Source: Candidatus Competibacteraceae bacterium
GTDB lineage: Bacteria > Bacteroidota > Bacteroidia > CAIKAF01
Direction: 5' to 3'
Assembly: GCA_014879445.1 (NCBI GenBank)
Contig: JACSSC010000042.1
Span: 1 to 64,000, forward strand
DNA: 64,000 nt
Below the pieces are notes generated by a model. The model saw only the letters and a program-made list of their open reading frames with translations, did no database searches and was not told the origin of the DNA. This document shows, one piece after another, positions 8,671 to 19,700 of this stretch. The position numbers and the translations under genes are program-made. The first letter of the stretch is position 1. Every line of letters starts with the position of its first letter.

Positions 8671-9766
8671 GTTGTTCGGCAGCGCATTTGTTGTCGTATG
8701 CTCTTAATCCTTCGACACGTTTTTGCTTTTCCTGTTCATCGAATATTGCATTTCTATAATGTGAAATTTGATGTATCCACGACTGAGGTTCGTTTGCTAT
8801 CACACACAAATTGTCAAGTCCTGTACCTTCAATCATGGTTGGATTAACAATACAAAATCGGCCTTTATATAAGCTATGTAACAATTTGAGTTTAATACCT
8901 GTTGACTGAAATGAGGGCAAAACGTGCAGTTGAGCATCATTAATTAATGCATTCATTTGGCTCTGGCTCTCAGGTGCTATCCATCTAATATGTTTGTGCT
9001 TTGCTATTGCTTTTCGCAGTATTAATGATGGATTTTGACCTGCTATTACAAGCGGAAAATCTGTTTTTGAAAAGATTTGTTCAACTAAATAGAGAGCCGC
9101 ACGATTGTTTTCTTCAATCTTCAAATTTCCATGATACAAGGCATAATCACCGGTTCCATTTGATGATATCACATGGTCTTCGGGATGAAAGGGAGGAATC
9201 CATTTAGTTTTTCCATACAAATGATTAAAGTAAGTTGTATCGTTTGGAGAAATGGCAGCAATGCCTGTGGCGTCTTGTAAAATTTTTTCAAATGAAGCCA
9301 GTTTGTGGGCTTCTTTTTTATAGTACCATCGCTTAATCGAAGTTGTATGGTGTGTTGCCAGTGCATGATAATATTGATGTTCGATATTGTGAGTGCGTAC
9401 AATGCATTGTTTGCTTCGAATATTTGGATTAAGTAATGAGCCACAAGTGTGTAATCCTTCAAATAAAATAGGATAATCATCCTTTTCTAAATTGCCTTCA
9501 AGGTCAGCATGTATGCGTGTTGCTACAATAAATGGGAGTGAATGAAATAATAATCTTATCGGTTTTTTTCGCGGATAATAATAAACTTCTTTGCAGTATG
9601 CTGCCAGCTCGGGTGCTTGTATCCGATTATATTCGAAAGCATGTAAATAAATTTGTATGCCTTGTTTGTGAAGGTGACGAATCTTGTGAAAAATATCTAT
9701 TACACCCCCATATGTGGGGGGAAAAGGAATGTCAAATGCAACTATATGAAGATTTTTGGCTTTCAT
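8642..9766 (-). CDS. Glycosyltransferase, GT-B fold
   Basis: 374 aa. The start (MKAKNLHIVAFDIPFPPTYGG) is typical of Bacteroidota GT4-like enzymes with a P-P-x-x-GG acceptor loop. The C-terminal half carries GDYALYHGNL and a STGIKLKLLHSLYKG segment where the usual EX7E motif is degenerate, so the donor site is divergent. Probably acts at the cytoplasmic face in surface polysaccharide synthesis. It converges on ftsE and their 3' ends overlap by 29 bp; it follows cmk on the same strand with a 9-bp gap. Sugar specificity cannot be read from the sequence. Confidence 0.8.
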   Translation of the reverse strand: MKAKNLHIVAFDIPFPPTYGGVIDIFHKIRHLHKQGIQIYLHAFEYNRIQAPELAAYCKEVYYYPRKKPIRLLFHSLPFIVATRIHADLEGNLEKDDYPILFEGLHTCGSLLNPNIRSKQCIVRTHNIEHQYYHALATHHTTSIKRWYYKKEAHKLASFEKILQDATGIAAISPNDTTYFNHLYGKTKWIPPFHPEDHVISSNGTGDYALYHGNLKIEENNRAALYLVEQIFSKTDFPLVIAGQNPSLILRKAIAKHKHIRWIAPESQSQMNALINDAQLHVLPSFQSTGIKLKLLHSLYKGRFCIVNPTMIEGTGLDNLCVIANEPQSWIHQISHYRNAIFDEQEKQKRVEGLRAYDNKCAAEQLIQLLWPNQ

Positions 9767-9775
9767 AGCATTGTT

Positions 9776-10465
9776 TCATGTTGAAACCTGCATAACTTCC
9801 TGAACCCATTTCATAGCCAAGGCCAACTGCGCTTCGGTGGTTAATAATGAATTGTCGAGAATTCGGGCTTTGGGATGTTGAACCAACGGATCCTCGGTTC
9901 GATGTGTGTCTTGATAATCGCGTAACGCCTGCTCCTGTTTTACTTCTTCTAAGGTAATATTTTTACCTGCCCCCAAAAGCTCATTATACCTTCTCATTGC
10001 TCTAATTTCTGCATTAGCGGTCATAAAGATTTTCAACTCGGCATCAGGCATAACAACGGTTGCAATGTCGCGACCATCCATAACTACACCCTTTTTTTGC
10101 GCAATTTTTTTTTGCCACTGTTGCAGCTTGTCACGCACTTGCCTGATTTGGCTTATTTGGCTCGCAATGGCTGCAATTTTTGGATCTCGGATGAATGATT
10201 CTACGGACTCACCATTTAAATATACTTCACGCTTGTTGCTTTGTGTATTATTTCTGAAATCAATAACGATATCATTTAGTGCATTTATAAGCGCCGATAA
10301 GTCAGGGTTGTTTTCGATGTGAATATTGTTTCGAGTTACGTATAATGCAACGGCTCTGTACATTGCGCCTGTATCAATATAGGTGTAATGTAATTCTTGA
10401 GCCAGTTGCTTGGCCAATGTGCTTTTTCCGCACGAAGAATAGCCGTCTATTGCAATATTAATCAC
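9776..10465 (-). CDS. cmk: Cytidylate kinase
   Basis: Transfers phosphate from ATP to CMP or dCMP, feeding CTP and dCTP pools. The P-loop GYSSCGKST lies at the N-terminus, followed by YIDTGAMYRA (nucleotide monophosphate site), VVMDGRDIATVV and the RR/RTEDPLV lid region. Length from the chosen start is 229 aa, normal for the family. The frame opens at a TTG at 10495, but the family consensus starts one residue before INIAIDG, which is a GTG at 10463-10465, so a GTG start is favoured. A glycosyltransferase gene follows after 9 bp on the same strand. Confidence 0.93.
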   Translation of the reverse strand: MINIAIDGYSSCGKSTLAKQLAQELHYTYIDTGAMYRAVALYVTRNNIHIENNPDLSALINALNDIVIDFRNNTQSNKREVYLNGESVESFIRDPKIAAIASQISQIRQVRDKLQQWQKKIAQKKGVVMDGRDIATVVMPDAELKIFMTANAEIRAMRRYNELLGAGKNITLEEVKQEQALRDYQDTHRTEDPLVQHPKARILDNSLLTTEAQLALAMKWVQEVMQVST

Positions 10466-10525
10466 TTTCCAGTTTGAGACGTAAAGAAAAAACAAAATAG
10501 GGAATTATCAAACCGTCGTAGGGCG

Positions 10526-11659
10526 TTAGAATAATCCTTTGCTTACAAAAGAATAGGCCGGACTTTCTGTATTGAGCATATATTCAATGTCGCAGTATGG
10601 AATATACACACTCGGTAGTTCGGGAAGAGTAATTGAAATCTCATGGGCATTATACTGGAATAGCAACCCATGTGGCATAATTGCAAAGTTAGATGATAAA
10701 GAAAATCCACCTTTAATATATTCTATGCCATGATTGGCATATTTATTTTCAATAGCATATTGAACATGCTGGCTTAAATCATTCATACTGTCAGTATGAA
10801 TGATATCTTCGAGTAAAATGCGTTTGCCATTATCTGTGCGATAATGATGGTAAAATAATGAAAGGGCAGACCCGGGTGAATTATATTCGGCTTCTGAATG
10901 ATAAAATAAAACGCTAATCAAACCGCCTGCATTCATTTCAACAGACGCGACCAGTTCCGAACGAATTCCCTCAACAGGCGAAATCACTGATTGAAAATCA
11001 GTATATAGGGTGTTGGCAGTCATGTTTTTTACATGGCTTTGGCAAAGGCGCACAATTTCTTCTTCAATTTGATGATTAATATGTGTGGCTCCTTCCACCC
11101 CTTCAATGATAGGGTAAACAATGTCAAAAACTGATGAGTTTTCAATATTGGAATGGTCCTCGCGGTTGGAAGCAAATATATGCTTGGTTTGAATTTGGGC
11201 TATACCTCCAGGTTTGTATTCCTCAAGTAATATGTCGTGACATGATTGTGTTTTGGCGCCTGTCCATTTGCCTTTAAATTGGTTCTCTATGAGAAATCCT
11301 GTTAAGTAACCGGTGGTGTGACCTTGCACAATTTCTTTCAAAGAAACTGATCCGTCTGGAAATTGCCAACCCTCAAGTTGAATGTTCATAGGGAATTGTT
11401 CGTAGGTATAGGAGCCATAAAGCATAACCGTTTTTCCGGGCTCCCAAATGGTAACACATACTAATTCAAGTGTAATGGTATGATGCTTCCCAATGTTGCC
11501 CTTGAAGTAGGTGCGGTTATGTTCGGCTGTAAATGATGGCGCATGCAATGTGGAAATTTCATTATATCGTGTTTCATCAAAACTTAATTGAGCACAAACG
11601 GTGAATCCCGATGCGAACAGTAAAAATGTAGAAATGATATGTGAAATGCGAATGACCAT
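10526..11659 (-). CDS. Exported protein with DUF3298-type C-terminus
   Basis: 377 aa with a signal peptide at residues 1-23 (ends CAQ). The C-terminal ~180 residues resemble the DUF4163/DUF3298 (PdaC/RsiV-like) fold: FDIVYPIIEG at its start, an acidic/aromatic middle, and NFAIMPHGLLFQYNAHEIS near the end followed by IPYCDI. The N-terminal half is unique, with beta-rich segments. In RsiV the related domain binds lysozyme, but that does not carry over to distant members. Probably periplasmic or a membrane-associated exported protein. It sits upstream of cmk on the same strand with a ~60-bp gap. Confidence 0.65.
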   Translation of the reverse strand: MVIRISHIISTFLLFASGFTVCAQLSFDETRYNEISTLHAPSFTAEHNRTYFKGNIGKHHTITLELVCVTIWEPGKTVMLYGSYTYEQFPMNIQLEGWQFPDGSVSLKEIVQGHTTGYLTGFLIENQFKGKWTGAKTQSCHDILLEEYKPGGIAQIQTKHIFASNREDHSNIENSSVFDIVYPIIEGVEGATHINHQIEEEIVRLCQSHVKNMTANTLYTDFQSVISPVEGIRSELVASVEMNAGGLISVLFYHSEAEYNSPGSALSLFYHHYRTDNGKRILLEDIIHTDSMNDLSQHVQYAIENKYANHGIEYIKGGFSLSSNFAIMPHGLLFQYNAHEISITLPELPSVYIPYCDIEYMLNTESPAYSFVSKGLF

Positions 11660-11783
11660 TTTTTATAATCTCAAAATTACTTAAGCATTCATCATTCATA
11701 AATGAAATTTAGTATTTGGCAGTTTTGAATGAGAATTCGGAGAATGAAGCCCCCACCATCATCTAAAAAAACACAAAATTAAG

Positions 11784-11810
11784 TATTGTAGAGGCGAGAA
11801 TACTACAATA
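11784..11810 (-). terminator. 8-bp inverted repeat downstream of a glycosyltransferase
   Basis: TATTGTAG at 11784-11791 pairs with CTACAATA at 11803-11810 around an 11-nt loop. It lies 20 bp past the stop of the minus-strand glycosyltransferase. A T-run is present in that direction but ~15 nt further on, so it is a weak or non-canonical terminator. Confidence 0.35.
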
Positions 11811-11829
11811 ATTAATCAATAATTAGTAC

Positions 11830-13047
11830 TTATTTTTCAAAGGATTCCAGAAAATCTTGTAGTGAGTTTTTTCCGAACTCCATAGAGAAATGTTGTTGAA
11901 TACACATAATGCCGTTGGTTGAAAGCTTATTATACAGAGATTCTTCAGAGTGTAGACGGCGAATAGCATCACAAAAAGAGTCAACGGTTTCAGCCAGCAA
12001 TATATCTATACCCGGCATACACGGAATGCCCTGTGCTGCTTTGGTTGTGCATATAACAGGAATGCCCATTGCCATTGCTTCTAAAATCTTAATTCGCAAT
12101 CCGCTTGCATGATGAAGAGGTACAATGAGTATATCATAGTTGTTCATGAACGACTTCGCATCAGGAACTTCGCCATAACAGAATATCCCATTGGATTGAT
12201 ATTGTTGATATGAATCAGGCATGCTTTTGCCGGCAAAGTGAAATGTTATATCTGGAAACAAAGTGTGTACAGTTGGAAAAACATCTGCCAAAAACCAGTT
12301 GATACCTTCAATATTTGGTAGCCAATCCATTGCGCCTAAATGAAAAAGTCGAAAGGGATGAGCCGGTTTGCTTCTTGGTGTTTCCGTATGTTCAATCAAT
12401 AGCGGGATGGTTGTGATTTTTTGTGTGGCAGCAGTTTTTCGTATGATCTGAGCGTCATCAGGTGTGATGGAGATTATACCATCTACGCTTGAATATATGC
12501 CTTGTTCCCATCGTTTCAGTTTTTCGGTTTCGCGTAGTAGGAGGTGTTTTTTTAATGAACTTTTGATTTTAAGTCGAAGTGCTTCCCATATCATATATTC
12601 TACATTGTGTGCACGAAGAATAATAGTAGCTGAAGTGATTTTGCGAATATCATTTAAAAAAACGCCTGAAAACAATCCATCGAGTACGATGTATTTGTAT
12701 GTGTTTTGTCGGATAATTTTTTTTAGTTCTTGAACCGCATTTTTAGAATAAAATCTTGATGCCTGATAGGATTGAGATGAAAATAGAATTGTAAAAATAT
12801 GTAGAGGCGAAAAATTAGTATCAACAAATTGAGGGAAGATATTTTCGTTTTTTTTCCATGTTGAAGGAAATGTAGATGGGATATAAGGGTGCTTAGGTGT
12901 ATAAAGAAAAAATGTATGAATATTGAAACCGGATTTTTGCCATAATGCAAGGTGATTATTCATAGCCACAACGCCTCCGTCAACCATTGGGAATGGTGGC
13001 TTTGGCATAATGATTAGCACATTGGTATGATTATTTTTTCCCGGCAA
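11830..13047 (-). CDS. Glycosyltransferase, GT4-type
   Basis: About 405 aa. The N-terminal domain carries VLIIMPKPPFPMVDGG, the P-P-x-P-x-x-DGG loop of bacterial GT4 enzymes. The C-terminal domain has FHLGAMDWLPN, and SGLRIKILEAMAMGIPVI, where the E and surrounding residues match the second half of the EX7E donor motif. No ATG lies at the expected start; TTG at 13047 and GTG at 13020 are both possible, and the latter fits the family N-terminus. It overlaps the upstream lptF/G-like gene by 17 bp if the TTG is used. Likely part of surface glycan assembly. Confidence 0.78.
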   Translation of the reverse strand: MPGKNNHTNVLIIMPKPPFPMVDGGVVAMNNHLALWQKSGFNIHTFFLYTPKHPYIPSTFPSTWKKNENIFPQFVDTNFSPLHIFTILFSSQSYQASRFYSKNAVQELKKIIRQNTYKYIVLDGLFSGVFLNDIRKITSATIILRAHNVEYMIWEALRLKIKSSLKKHLLLRETEKLKRWEQGIYSSVDGIISITPDDAQIIRKTAATQKITTIPLLIEHTETPRSKPAHPFRLFHLGAMDWLPNIEGINWFLADVFPTVHTLFPDITFHFAGKSMPDSYQQYQSNGIFCYGEVPDAKSFMNNYDILIVPLHHASGLRIKILEAMAMGIPVICTTKAAQGIPCMPGIDILLAETVDSFCDAIRRLHSEESLYNKLSTNGIMCIQQHFSMEFGKNSLQDFLESFEK

Positions 13048-14536
13048 TTCTTTTTAATAATCGTATATATGTTTCAGCCATAAATATAGGCGAATCAGTA
13101 GATGCTTTGAGCGTTAGGAACAATCCGAACGGGAATAGTATAAAAGTAGATAACCACATACCCCAAAAGGGCGAAAGTGCTAATTGTTTTACAGATTTTT
13201 CGCCGATGGTACTAATTACATAATAAACAATAAAAATAACAATACAGAAAATAAGCGGAAGACCCAATCCCCCTTTTCGAATGATAGCACCAAGTGGAGC
13301 ACCTACAAAAAATAATATCAAGCAAGCAATAGATAAAGAATACTTACGATGAAACTCTACACGATTTTTGGCTATTTGTGATTGTTTTCCCTTTACAACC
13401 GACTTGTGTTCTTCGATTTTGGAACGAATTTCTTCTGCAGATTGTCGGGCGCTGGTTTTGATAAGATGTGTCTGCTCTTCATTATAGGATGATAAAAATT
13501 GATTTTTTGAAAAAGAAACATGGGTTGGTGTCGAATCTTTAGATTGATTAGTTTGTGCGTCTGGCATTAATTCGAGCATGCCAATATCTCTGATGTCTGG
13601 GGCTGCACCAATCTGTTCTTCTTGTGTTTGATGTTGTGTTGAAATGGAAGAAAGATATTGCATTAGTATCGTGGCCTGAGTATGTGTTTGATTTAGGTCG
13701 TTGAGCAATTCTCGATTAACCTGATTTAGTTGGCTAACATTCATCATAGAGTATTGGTTTTTTACCAATCCTTCGTTGTCGCGATTGAATTTAGACCCAC
13801 TCAAATCAAAAAACACTTGCTGTTCAGCAAAAACTTCTCGATACAATGGCAATCCTTCACGCTCTTTAGTAAAAAAATTACGGTCATCAATGCGCATACC
13901 TTGATGCAGTCGCAAAACCAAAAACCTGCCATCATCGCTCATACTTAAAGCCCCACGTCGGGCCATCGTTACTGAAGACGCGCCATACATGTCTTTGGAG
14001 TGGTCATATATCAACACATCCTGGAATGTTTTTCCGTCATCTTCTTTTTTGCGTATATATATTTCTAATCCTTTAATCCCATCATAAAATGCACTTTCTG
14101 GTATATCAATGGCCGGGCGGGTTCGTTGTATGGAGAAAAGCAGAGATTTGAGTTTATAATTGGCAATAGGCATTCCGTAGTTAGCAAAAAGAAATGCCGT
14201 AAAACTTATCAGTGAGGAAAGTATGATAAGCGGTTTCATTAACCCAAGTAAAGATATACCTGATGCTTTTGCTGCCACTAGTTCAAGGTTTTCTGCAAGG
14301 GCACCCATTGTCATGATAGAGGATAGTAATATGGCTAATGGTAATGCCATAGGCACCAATGTGGCCGACGCATAAAAAAGCAATTCTAAAATAATGGTAA
14401 TTTCTAACCCTTTTCCTACCAATTGGTCAATATACTTCCACAAAAACTGCATAACCAGCACAAAGAGTGAAATAAAAAAAGTTAGAATAAATGGTCCGAA
14501 ATATGAACGGACAACCATTATGGTTAACTTTTTCAT
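13031..14536 (-). CDS. LptF/LptG family permease (YjgP/YjgQ)
   Basis: Membrane component of the ABC exporter that extracts lipopolysaccharide from the inner membrane. The 501-aa product starts with MKKLTIMVVRSYFGPF and has transmembrane segments near residues 15-40, 55-80 and 100-120, then a long periplasmic region (~130-390), then three more near 395-500, the normal LptF/LptG layout. The periplasmic part has an extra polar stretch with Q/H/T-rich sequence. The frame is open to 14611, but the ATG at 14534-14536 fits the family and avoids overlap with the thioesterase. Whether it is LptF or LptG cannot be told. Confidence 0.88.
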   Translation of the reverse strand: MKKLTIMVVRSYFGPFILTFFISLFVLVMQFLWKYIDQLVGKGLEITIILELLFYASATLVPMALPLAILLSSIMTMGALAENLELVAAKASGISLLGLMKPLIILSSLISFTAFLFANYGMPIANYKLKSLLFSIQRTRPAIDIPESAFYDGIKGLEIYIRKKEDDGKTFQDVLIYDHSKDMYGASSVTMARRGALSMSDDGRFLVLRLHQGMRIDDRNFFTKEREGLPLYREVFAEQQVFFDLSGSKFNRDNEGLVKNQYSMMNVSQLNQVNRELLNDLNQTHTQATILMQYLSSISTQHQTQEEQIGAAPDIRDIGMLELMPDAQTNQSKDSTPTHVSFSKNQFLSSYNEEQTHLIKTSARQSAEEIRSKIEEHKSVVKGKQSQIAKNRVEFHRKYSLSIACLILFFVGAPLGAIIRKGGLGLPLIFCIVIFIVYYVISTIGEKSVKQLALSPFWGMWLSTFILFPFGLFLTLKASTDSPIFMAETYIRLLKRIAGKK

Positions 14537-14588
14537 GTTTGTGGCTTGTAATTTTATTACAAACTTACAGATTATTTTGTAGGCGATC

Positions 14589-15014
14589 TTAAATATCAAA
14601 GAGCTCGGCAAATGCTTTAGGCACTTCTTTCATTGTTCTTGATACATAATCAAAGCATACCATGTTTGTTTTGGCCATTGCAATAAGCTTCTTATCTGAT
14701 TCACGAATAATACAATAAAACAGGTCGAAAGAGGTTGCCATAAAATCATAAGCTGTCATTTCAAAAATCAATTCATCACCACAAAAGGCCTCATTCTTAA
14801 ATTGTATGGCAACATCTGACATGATTAATCCAACACCTTCCACATCTAATTCTGTATAGCCATAATGCTGCAAAAAATCTATCCTTGCCTGATGTATCAG
14901 CGCCAACAACGAATCATTGCCAAGATGATTCCCATAGTTTAAATCTGTGATGCGAACCTTCATTTTGGTGCTTATATGAAAGCTTTGTGGAGCTACTAAT
15001 TTTATTCTTGCCAT
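14589..15014 (-). CDS. Acyl-CoA thioesterase, hotdog fold (4HBT)
   Basis: 141 aa from the ATG at 15012-15014. It shows the 4HBT pattern: RITDLNYGNHLGNDSLLALIHQARIDFL, in which the Asp and the N-H-L stretch mark the active-site region, followed by the beta strands of the hotdog fold. Such enzymes hydrolyse acyl-CoA or 4-hydroxybenzoyl-CoA thioesters; the acyl substrate is unknown. It lies 52 bp upstream of the lptF/G-like gene on the same strand and is divergent from tpiA. A TTG at 15044 would add 10 residues and is less likely. Confidence 0.8.
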   Translation of the reverse strand: MARIKLVAPQSFHISTKMKVRITDLNYGNHLGNDSLLALIHQARIDFLQHYGYTELDVEGVGLIMSDVAIQFKNEAFCGDELIFEMTAYDFMATSFDLFYCIIRESDKKLIAMAKTNMVCFDYVSRTMKEVPKAFAELFDI

Positions 15015-15108
15015 TTTGTATTTGTTATGATAATCATCCAGCAATGAGAAAATGTACGTAAAAATAAAGATTTCATTATCATTGCATATCTAAACAGATG
15101 TTTTTGAC

Positions 15109-15864
15109 ATGAGAAAACAAATTATTGCCGGCAACTGGAAAATGCACACAACCATAGATGAAGCAATCATACTGGCATCTGAAATTATGGAAAAAATTAA
15201 GCCCGATACCGAGCAACAAATTTTATTTTTTCCACCTTTCCCATACTTACCAGAAATTGCTAAACTTACAACTACAAAATCCGGATTTGATACAGGCGCC
15301 CAAAATTGCTCTTCTGAACATTCAGGCGCATATACCGGCGAAGTAGCCGCTTTCATGATTCGTTCAACCGGCGCCGGGTGGGTTATCATTGGGCATTCTG
15401 AAAGAAGACAACTTATGAATGAAACCCATGATGTGCTGAAGAAAAAGACAGAACAAGCGCTTTCTGAAAATCTTCGTGTCGTTTTTTGTTGTGGAGAATC
15501 GCTTGCACAACGCAATGAAAATTTGCAAAACAGAATGATTGCAAATCAACTTTATGATTCAATTTTTCATCTTTCGCCTGATATGATGAAAAACATTGTG
15601 ATTGCCTATGAGCCGGTATGGGCAATTGGTACAGGCCAAACTGCCAGTCCTCAACAGGCACAGGACATGCATCAATTTATTCGAAATGAAATTGCGAAAC
15701 AATTTAACGAATATCTTGCAAGCGAAATTCCAATAATTTATGGTGGCAGCGTTAAATCATCCAATGCATCGTCACTTTTTTCACAACCTGATATTGATGG
15801 CGCTTTAGTGGGTGGAGCTTCTCTCTTTGTTGATGAATTTGTTTCTATTATTCATGCTCGATGA
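15109..15864 (+). CDS. tpiA: Triosephosphate isomerase
   Basis: Interconverts glyceraldehyde-3-phosphate and dihydroxyacetone phosphate in glycolysis. The 251-aa TIM barrel has Asn9 and Lys11 in GNWKMH, the catalytic His96 in IIGHSERR, the catalytic Glu168 in AYEPVWAIGTG (phosphate loop included), and the late phosphate-binding segment IIYGGSV. Length is normal. The stop overlaps the start of prmA (ATGATGA), so the two are coupled. No clear consensus promoter is visible upstream. Confidence 0.97.
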   Translation: MRKQIIAGNWKMHTTIDEAIILASEIMEKIKPDTEQQILFFPPFPYLPEIAKLTTTKSGFDTGAQNCSSEHSGAYTGEVAAFMIRSTGAGWVIIGHSERRQLMNETHDVLKKKTEQALSENLRVVFCCGESLAQRNENLQNRMIANQLYDSIFHLSPDMMKNIVIAYEPVWAIGTGQTASPQQAQDMHQFIRNEIAKQFNEYLASEIPIIYGGSVKSSNASSLFSQPDIDGALVGGASLFVDEFVSIIHAR

Positions 15865-16700
15865 TGAACTGGACAGCTGTTACACTAATATTGCAATCAG
15901 CAGACGGCATCACTGAGGAAGAGATTTCTGAAATCATTACTGCTGAAGTGATGCATCTTCCTATTGATGGCATTTGGCAACAAGAAGGTAGATTGACATT
16001 GTATTTCCCGCCAGGCATACTTTTACCCGATCATATTGCGCTTATGCATTCCATACCTTTCATAAAAGAAATATCATTAGAAGATATCGCTCAGCAAAAC
16101 TGGAATAAATTATGGGAGGCCTCTTATCAACCGGTCGAAATTCCATTTTTGCTTCGCATACGTGCCGTTTTTCATTCGCCCAATCCGCTATATCAACACG
16201 AATTGATTATTCAACCCAATATGTCGTTTGGTACCGGCCATCACGCCACTACACGTATGATGCTAGAAACCTTGATAGAACATCCCCCTGTTGCATTAAA
16301 AGTGCTGGATATGGGTTGTGGCACATCTATTCTAGCCATTTTGGCCGAAAAACTTGGAGCACAATCAGTGCATGCCGTTGATAACGACCCTTTGTGTATT
16401 GAAAATAGTAAAGAAAATTTGTCGCTTAATCAATGCCGTGCTATTACCGTATCAACACTTTCCAGTTTTCAACCTAACCTGCCATATAATCTGATTTTGG
16501 CCAATATTCAGCGGCAGATACTTATTGAACAATTGCCCTTTTACGAAAGTATCACACTACCTGGCTCACAATTATGGTTGAGCGGAATTGAACTTGCCGA
16601 TAAAGACCTGTTGGTAAATACGGCAAAAGCATGTAACTTTAAGCTCGTAAAAGAGACGTCGTTGTCATCATGGCTACTATTATTGTTCGAAAAATATTAA
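15861..16700 (+). CDS. prmA: Ribosomal protein L11 methyltransferase PrmA
   Basis: SAM-dependent methyltransferase that trimethylates lysines of ribosomal protein L11. The ~279-aa product has an N-terminal ferredoxin-like region and a Rossmann domain with VLDMGCGTSILAIL (SAM motif I), the acidic VHAVDNDP (motif II) and NLILANI (the NxxANI catalytic motif). It contains the family signature FGTGHHATTRMMLE just before the SAM site. It overlaps tpiA by 4 bp and the following 1490-aa gene by 31 bp. MMN or MNW could be the start. Confidence 0.93.
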   Translation: MMNWTAVTLILQSADGITEEEISEIITAEVMHLPIDGIWQQEGRLTLYFPPGILLPDHIALMHSIPFIKEISLEDIAQQNWNKLWEASYQPVEIPFLLRIRAVFHSPNPLYQHELIIQPNMSFGTGHHATTRMMLETLIEHPPVALKVLDMGCGTSILAILAEKLGAQSVHAVDNDPLCIENSKENLSLNQCRAITVSTLSSFQPNLPYNLILANIQRQILIEQLPFYESITLPGSQLWLSGIELADKDLLVNTAKACNFKLVKETSLSSWLLLLFEKY

Positions 16701-19700
16701 TTCCGCTTTCCTTTTTTTTATTGCTTGGTATAGGCCTGGCACCCAAATTATATGCCCAGGATTTTCCCACCGACCCAACACAATTTTTCCCTGTATTCAA
16801 CAAATTCATGAATGACGGGCAAAATAGTAAAGAAATGAAAGATTTTATGAAGTCGTTTGAAGTTGTTTGGAATGACGGCCCTTTTGAAATATACAAAAAA
16901 CAACTGATTGATTTTTGTAATGAAATTAAACGAAAAAAACTTTTGGTTGATCCGCATTTTAAAACTTACATTCAAGCTGTTATGGATTTCTATGCTTCTC
17001 AAAAACCCAAGTCGGAGTTTGATCAATGGGAGAAGGGCATACAGTGGATGATTAAAAAGAAAAGTGGTACTTATTTACTGAATTATTTACAGTTTTCATC
17101 TGACCTTTTTCGCTATAATGCCGTTTATCGCTCATCGGGTCATACTTGGTTTAGTGAAAGCAATGTTTGGAAATTGGGATTTGAAAATGATAGGGTTTTT
17201 GTGCAATTTGATGACATCAAACTTCGGTGCATTGGCAAAGATGATTCTACAACCATTCATGGCACATCCGGTGCTTTTTATCCTCACGACGAGATTTTTT
17301 TTGGTAAAGGCGGACGGATTTTTTGGGAGCGTCATAAGTTTCCACCCAATGATGTTTATGCCGACTTGAATAATTATTCATTCTCGGTAAAGCGATCTAC
17401 ATTCATTGCCGATTCTGTAACTTTTGTTAATACCAATTTCCCTACTGGTCCCATGTTAGGTCGTTTGGAAGAAAAACTTACAAACCGCGGAGAAGGCGAC
17501 GATTCACGTTATCCCAAATTTGATTCTTATCAAAACCGTTATTCTATTCCTGATATTTTTCCCGACGTTTCATATGAAGGCGGATTTTCTTTTTATGGTA
17601 ATCGTTTTGTAGCTAAAGGCGATAGCATATCGCCTGCAATACTACGTTTTAATTACAATTCCAAGCCGTTTCTTAAGGTCTCTTCTAAATTGTTTTCTAT
17701 TCAGGATGATAAATTTATTTCAACCCGTGCTTCTGTAAGTATGTATGTGGGTGAAAACGATAGCATTTTTCATCCGGGATTGGAATTCAAATTCCTGAAA
17801 GAAAATAAAGAAGTGGTGTTAACACGTTCCAATGAAGGAATTTCACAAACACCATATTATGACTCATATCATCTGCTGCAACTTTTTGTTGAAGCAATGT
17901 ACTGGAAATTAGGAGAACCTTTTGTGAGTTTTGGAATGACAAAGAGCGCATCTAAAGGTGAGGCCAGGTTTCGTTCGGATAAGTTTTATAATGAATTGGA
18001 GTATGATCGCATGCAAGGCATGGATGAAGTGCATCCGCTTGTATCACTAAATCTATTTTTGCGTGACCGAAATAAAAATGAGAAAACTTTTAAAGCAGCC
18101 GACTTTGCCAAATACTTGAAAATTGACATAGCCCAAGTTCGTCAAATGTTGATGCGTTTTTCAATCTCAGGTTTGATAAGTTACAACATTGATACAGAAA
18201 CAGGAACAGTAAAAGATAGATTCTATCATATCATCAACTCAAAAGCACGCCGCACCGATTATGATGTAATAGAAATGAATTCATTGGTAGGAAGAGGTGT
18301 TGATAATGCCAAGTTGAGTTTAATGGATTTTAGATTAGATATTAAAGGCGTGAACAATGTTATTATTAGCGACTCTCAAAAGGTTGAAATTATGCCATAT
18401 CAACGAGAGATTACAATTCTTAAAGACCTGGATTTTAAATTTCATGGTGTTATAACAGCTGGAAAATCTGCTATTCATGGCTCCAACTTTAGATTCTTCT
18501 ATAAAGATTTTAAGTTTACCATGAAAGACATCGAAAAGGTTGAGTTTGTAGTTTATTCATTCAAAAAAAATGAATATGGATTACATGATACTGTAAATGT
18601 AAAAAGCATCATTGAACATCTTACCGGTGAATTATTGGTTGATCACCCCAACAACAAATCCGGGCTAAAAGCAAAAGATTTTCAAGAATATCCTTCTTTA
18701 ATCAGTCATAAAATATCTTACGTTTTTTACGAATATCCTTCGGTTCAGAAATCGGTTTATAAAAAAGATAGATTTTATTTTGCATTAGACCCTTTCCGAA
18801 CCGATACTTTAGATAATTTTCAAACCCAATCGCTCCGATATAAAGGCACATTCGTGTCAGATGGAATTTTTGAGGATTTGCGTGAAGAACTCAAAGTTAT
18901 GGAGGATTATTCTTTCGGGTTTTTCAAAAAAATTGATAAAGGAGGGCTTGACATATATGGCGGAAAGGGAGTGTACAATGATACGCTTACCATGTCTCAT
19001 AAGGGATTGCGGGGCTCTGGACGACTGGATTATCTTACCTCCCAGGCCTGGTCGAAAGAATTCAAATTTTATCCCGATTCTACCAGAACGCATGCCTATA
19101 AATTTGGAATTAAAAAAACCAAAGGAGGGATTGAAACTCCAGATGTAAAAGCTAAAGATGTGAATATTCTTTGGTTGCCTAAAAAAGATTTGTTTGTAGC
19201 TAAAGAAACCAGCGATGCATTTGAAATGTATGATGGAGAAAGTGTTATGAAAGGTAAACTAACGCTTACACCCAATGGATTAAAAGGGGATGGTATCTTA
19301 AGCCAACGTGGCGCCGATTTTAATTCCAAAATGTTTAATTTCAGAAGTGAAGAGTTTAAAGCCGACACGATGAAATTTACACTGAAGAATACCATTAAAG
19401 ATGATGTAAGTGATACTACTCAGGTTGCCATGAGAACCGATAATGTGCGTGGTGATGTTACCTACGCCGGGCGAAAGGCAACTATGAAAACAAATACCAA
19501 AGAATCTTATGTGGATTTTCCAATCAATAAGTTTAAAGCATACATGGAAGAAATTGAATGGTATATGGATCAGGACAAGGTGGATATGAAAAGTGGTATG
19601 GTTGACGAACTTGGGCTAAAAGGTGCATTGTTTGTGTCAACCGACCCTCGCCTTGACTCCTTAGCATTTGTTGCGCCTAATGCCAAGTTTACTACTGCCG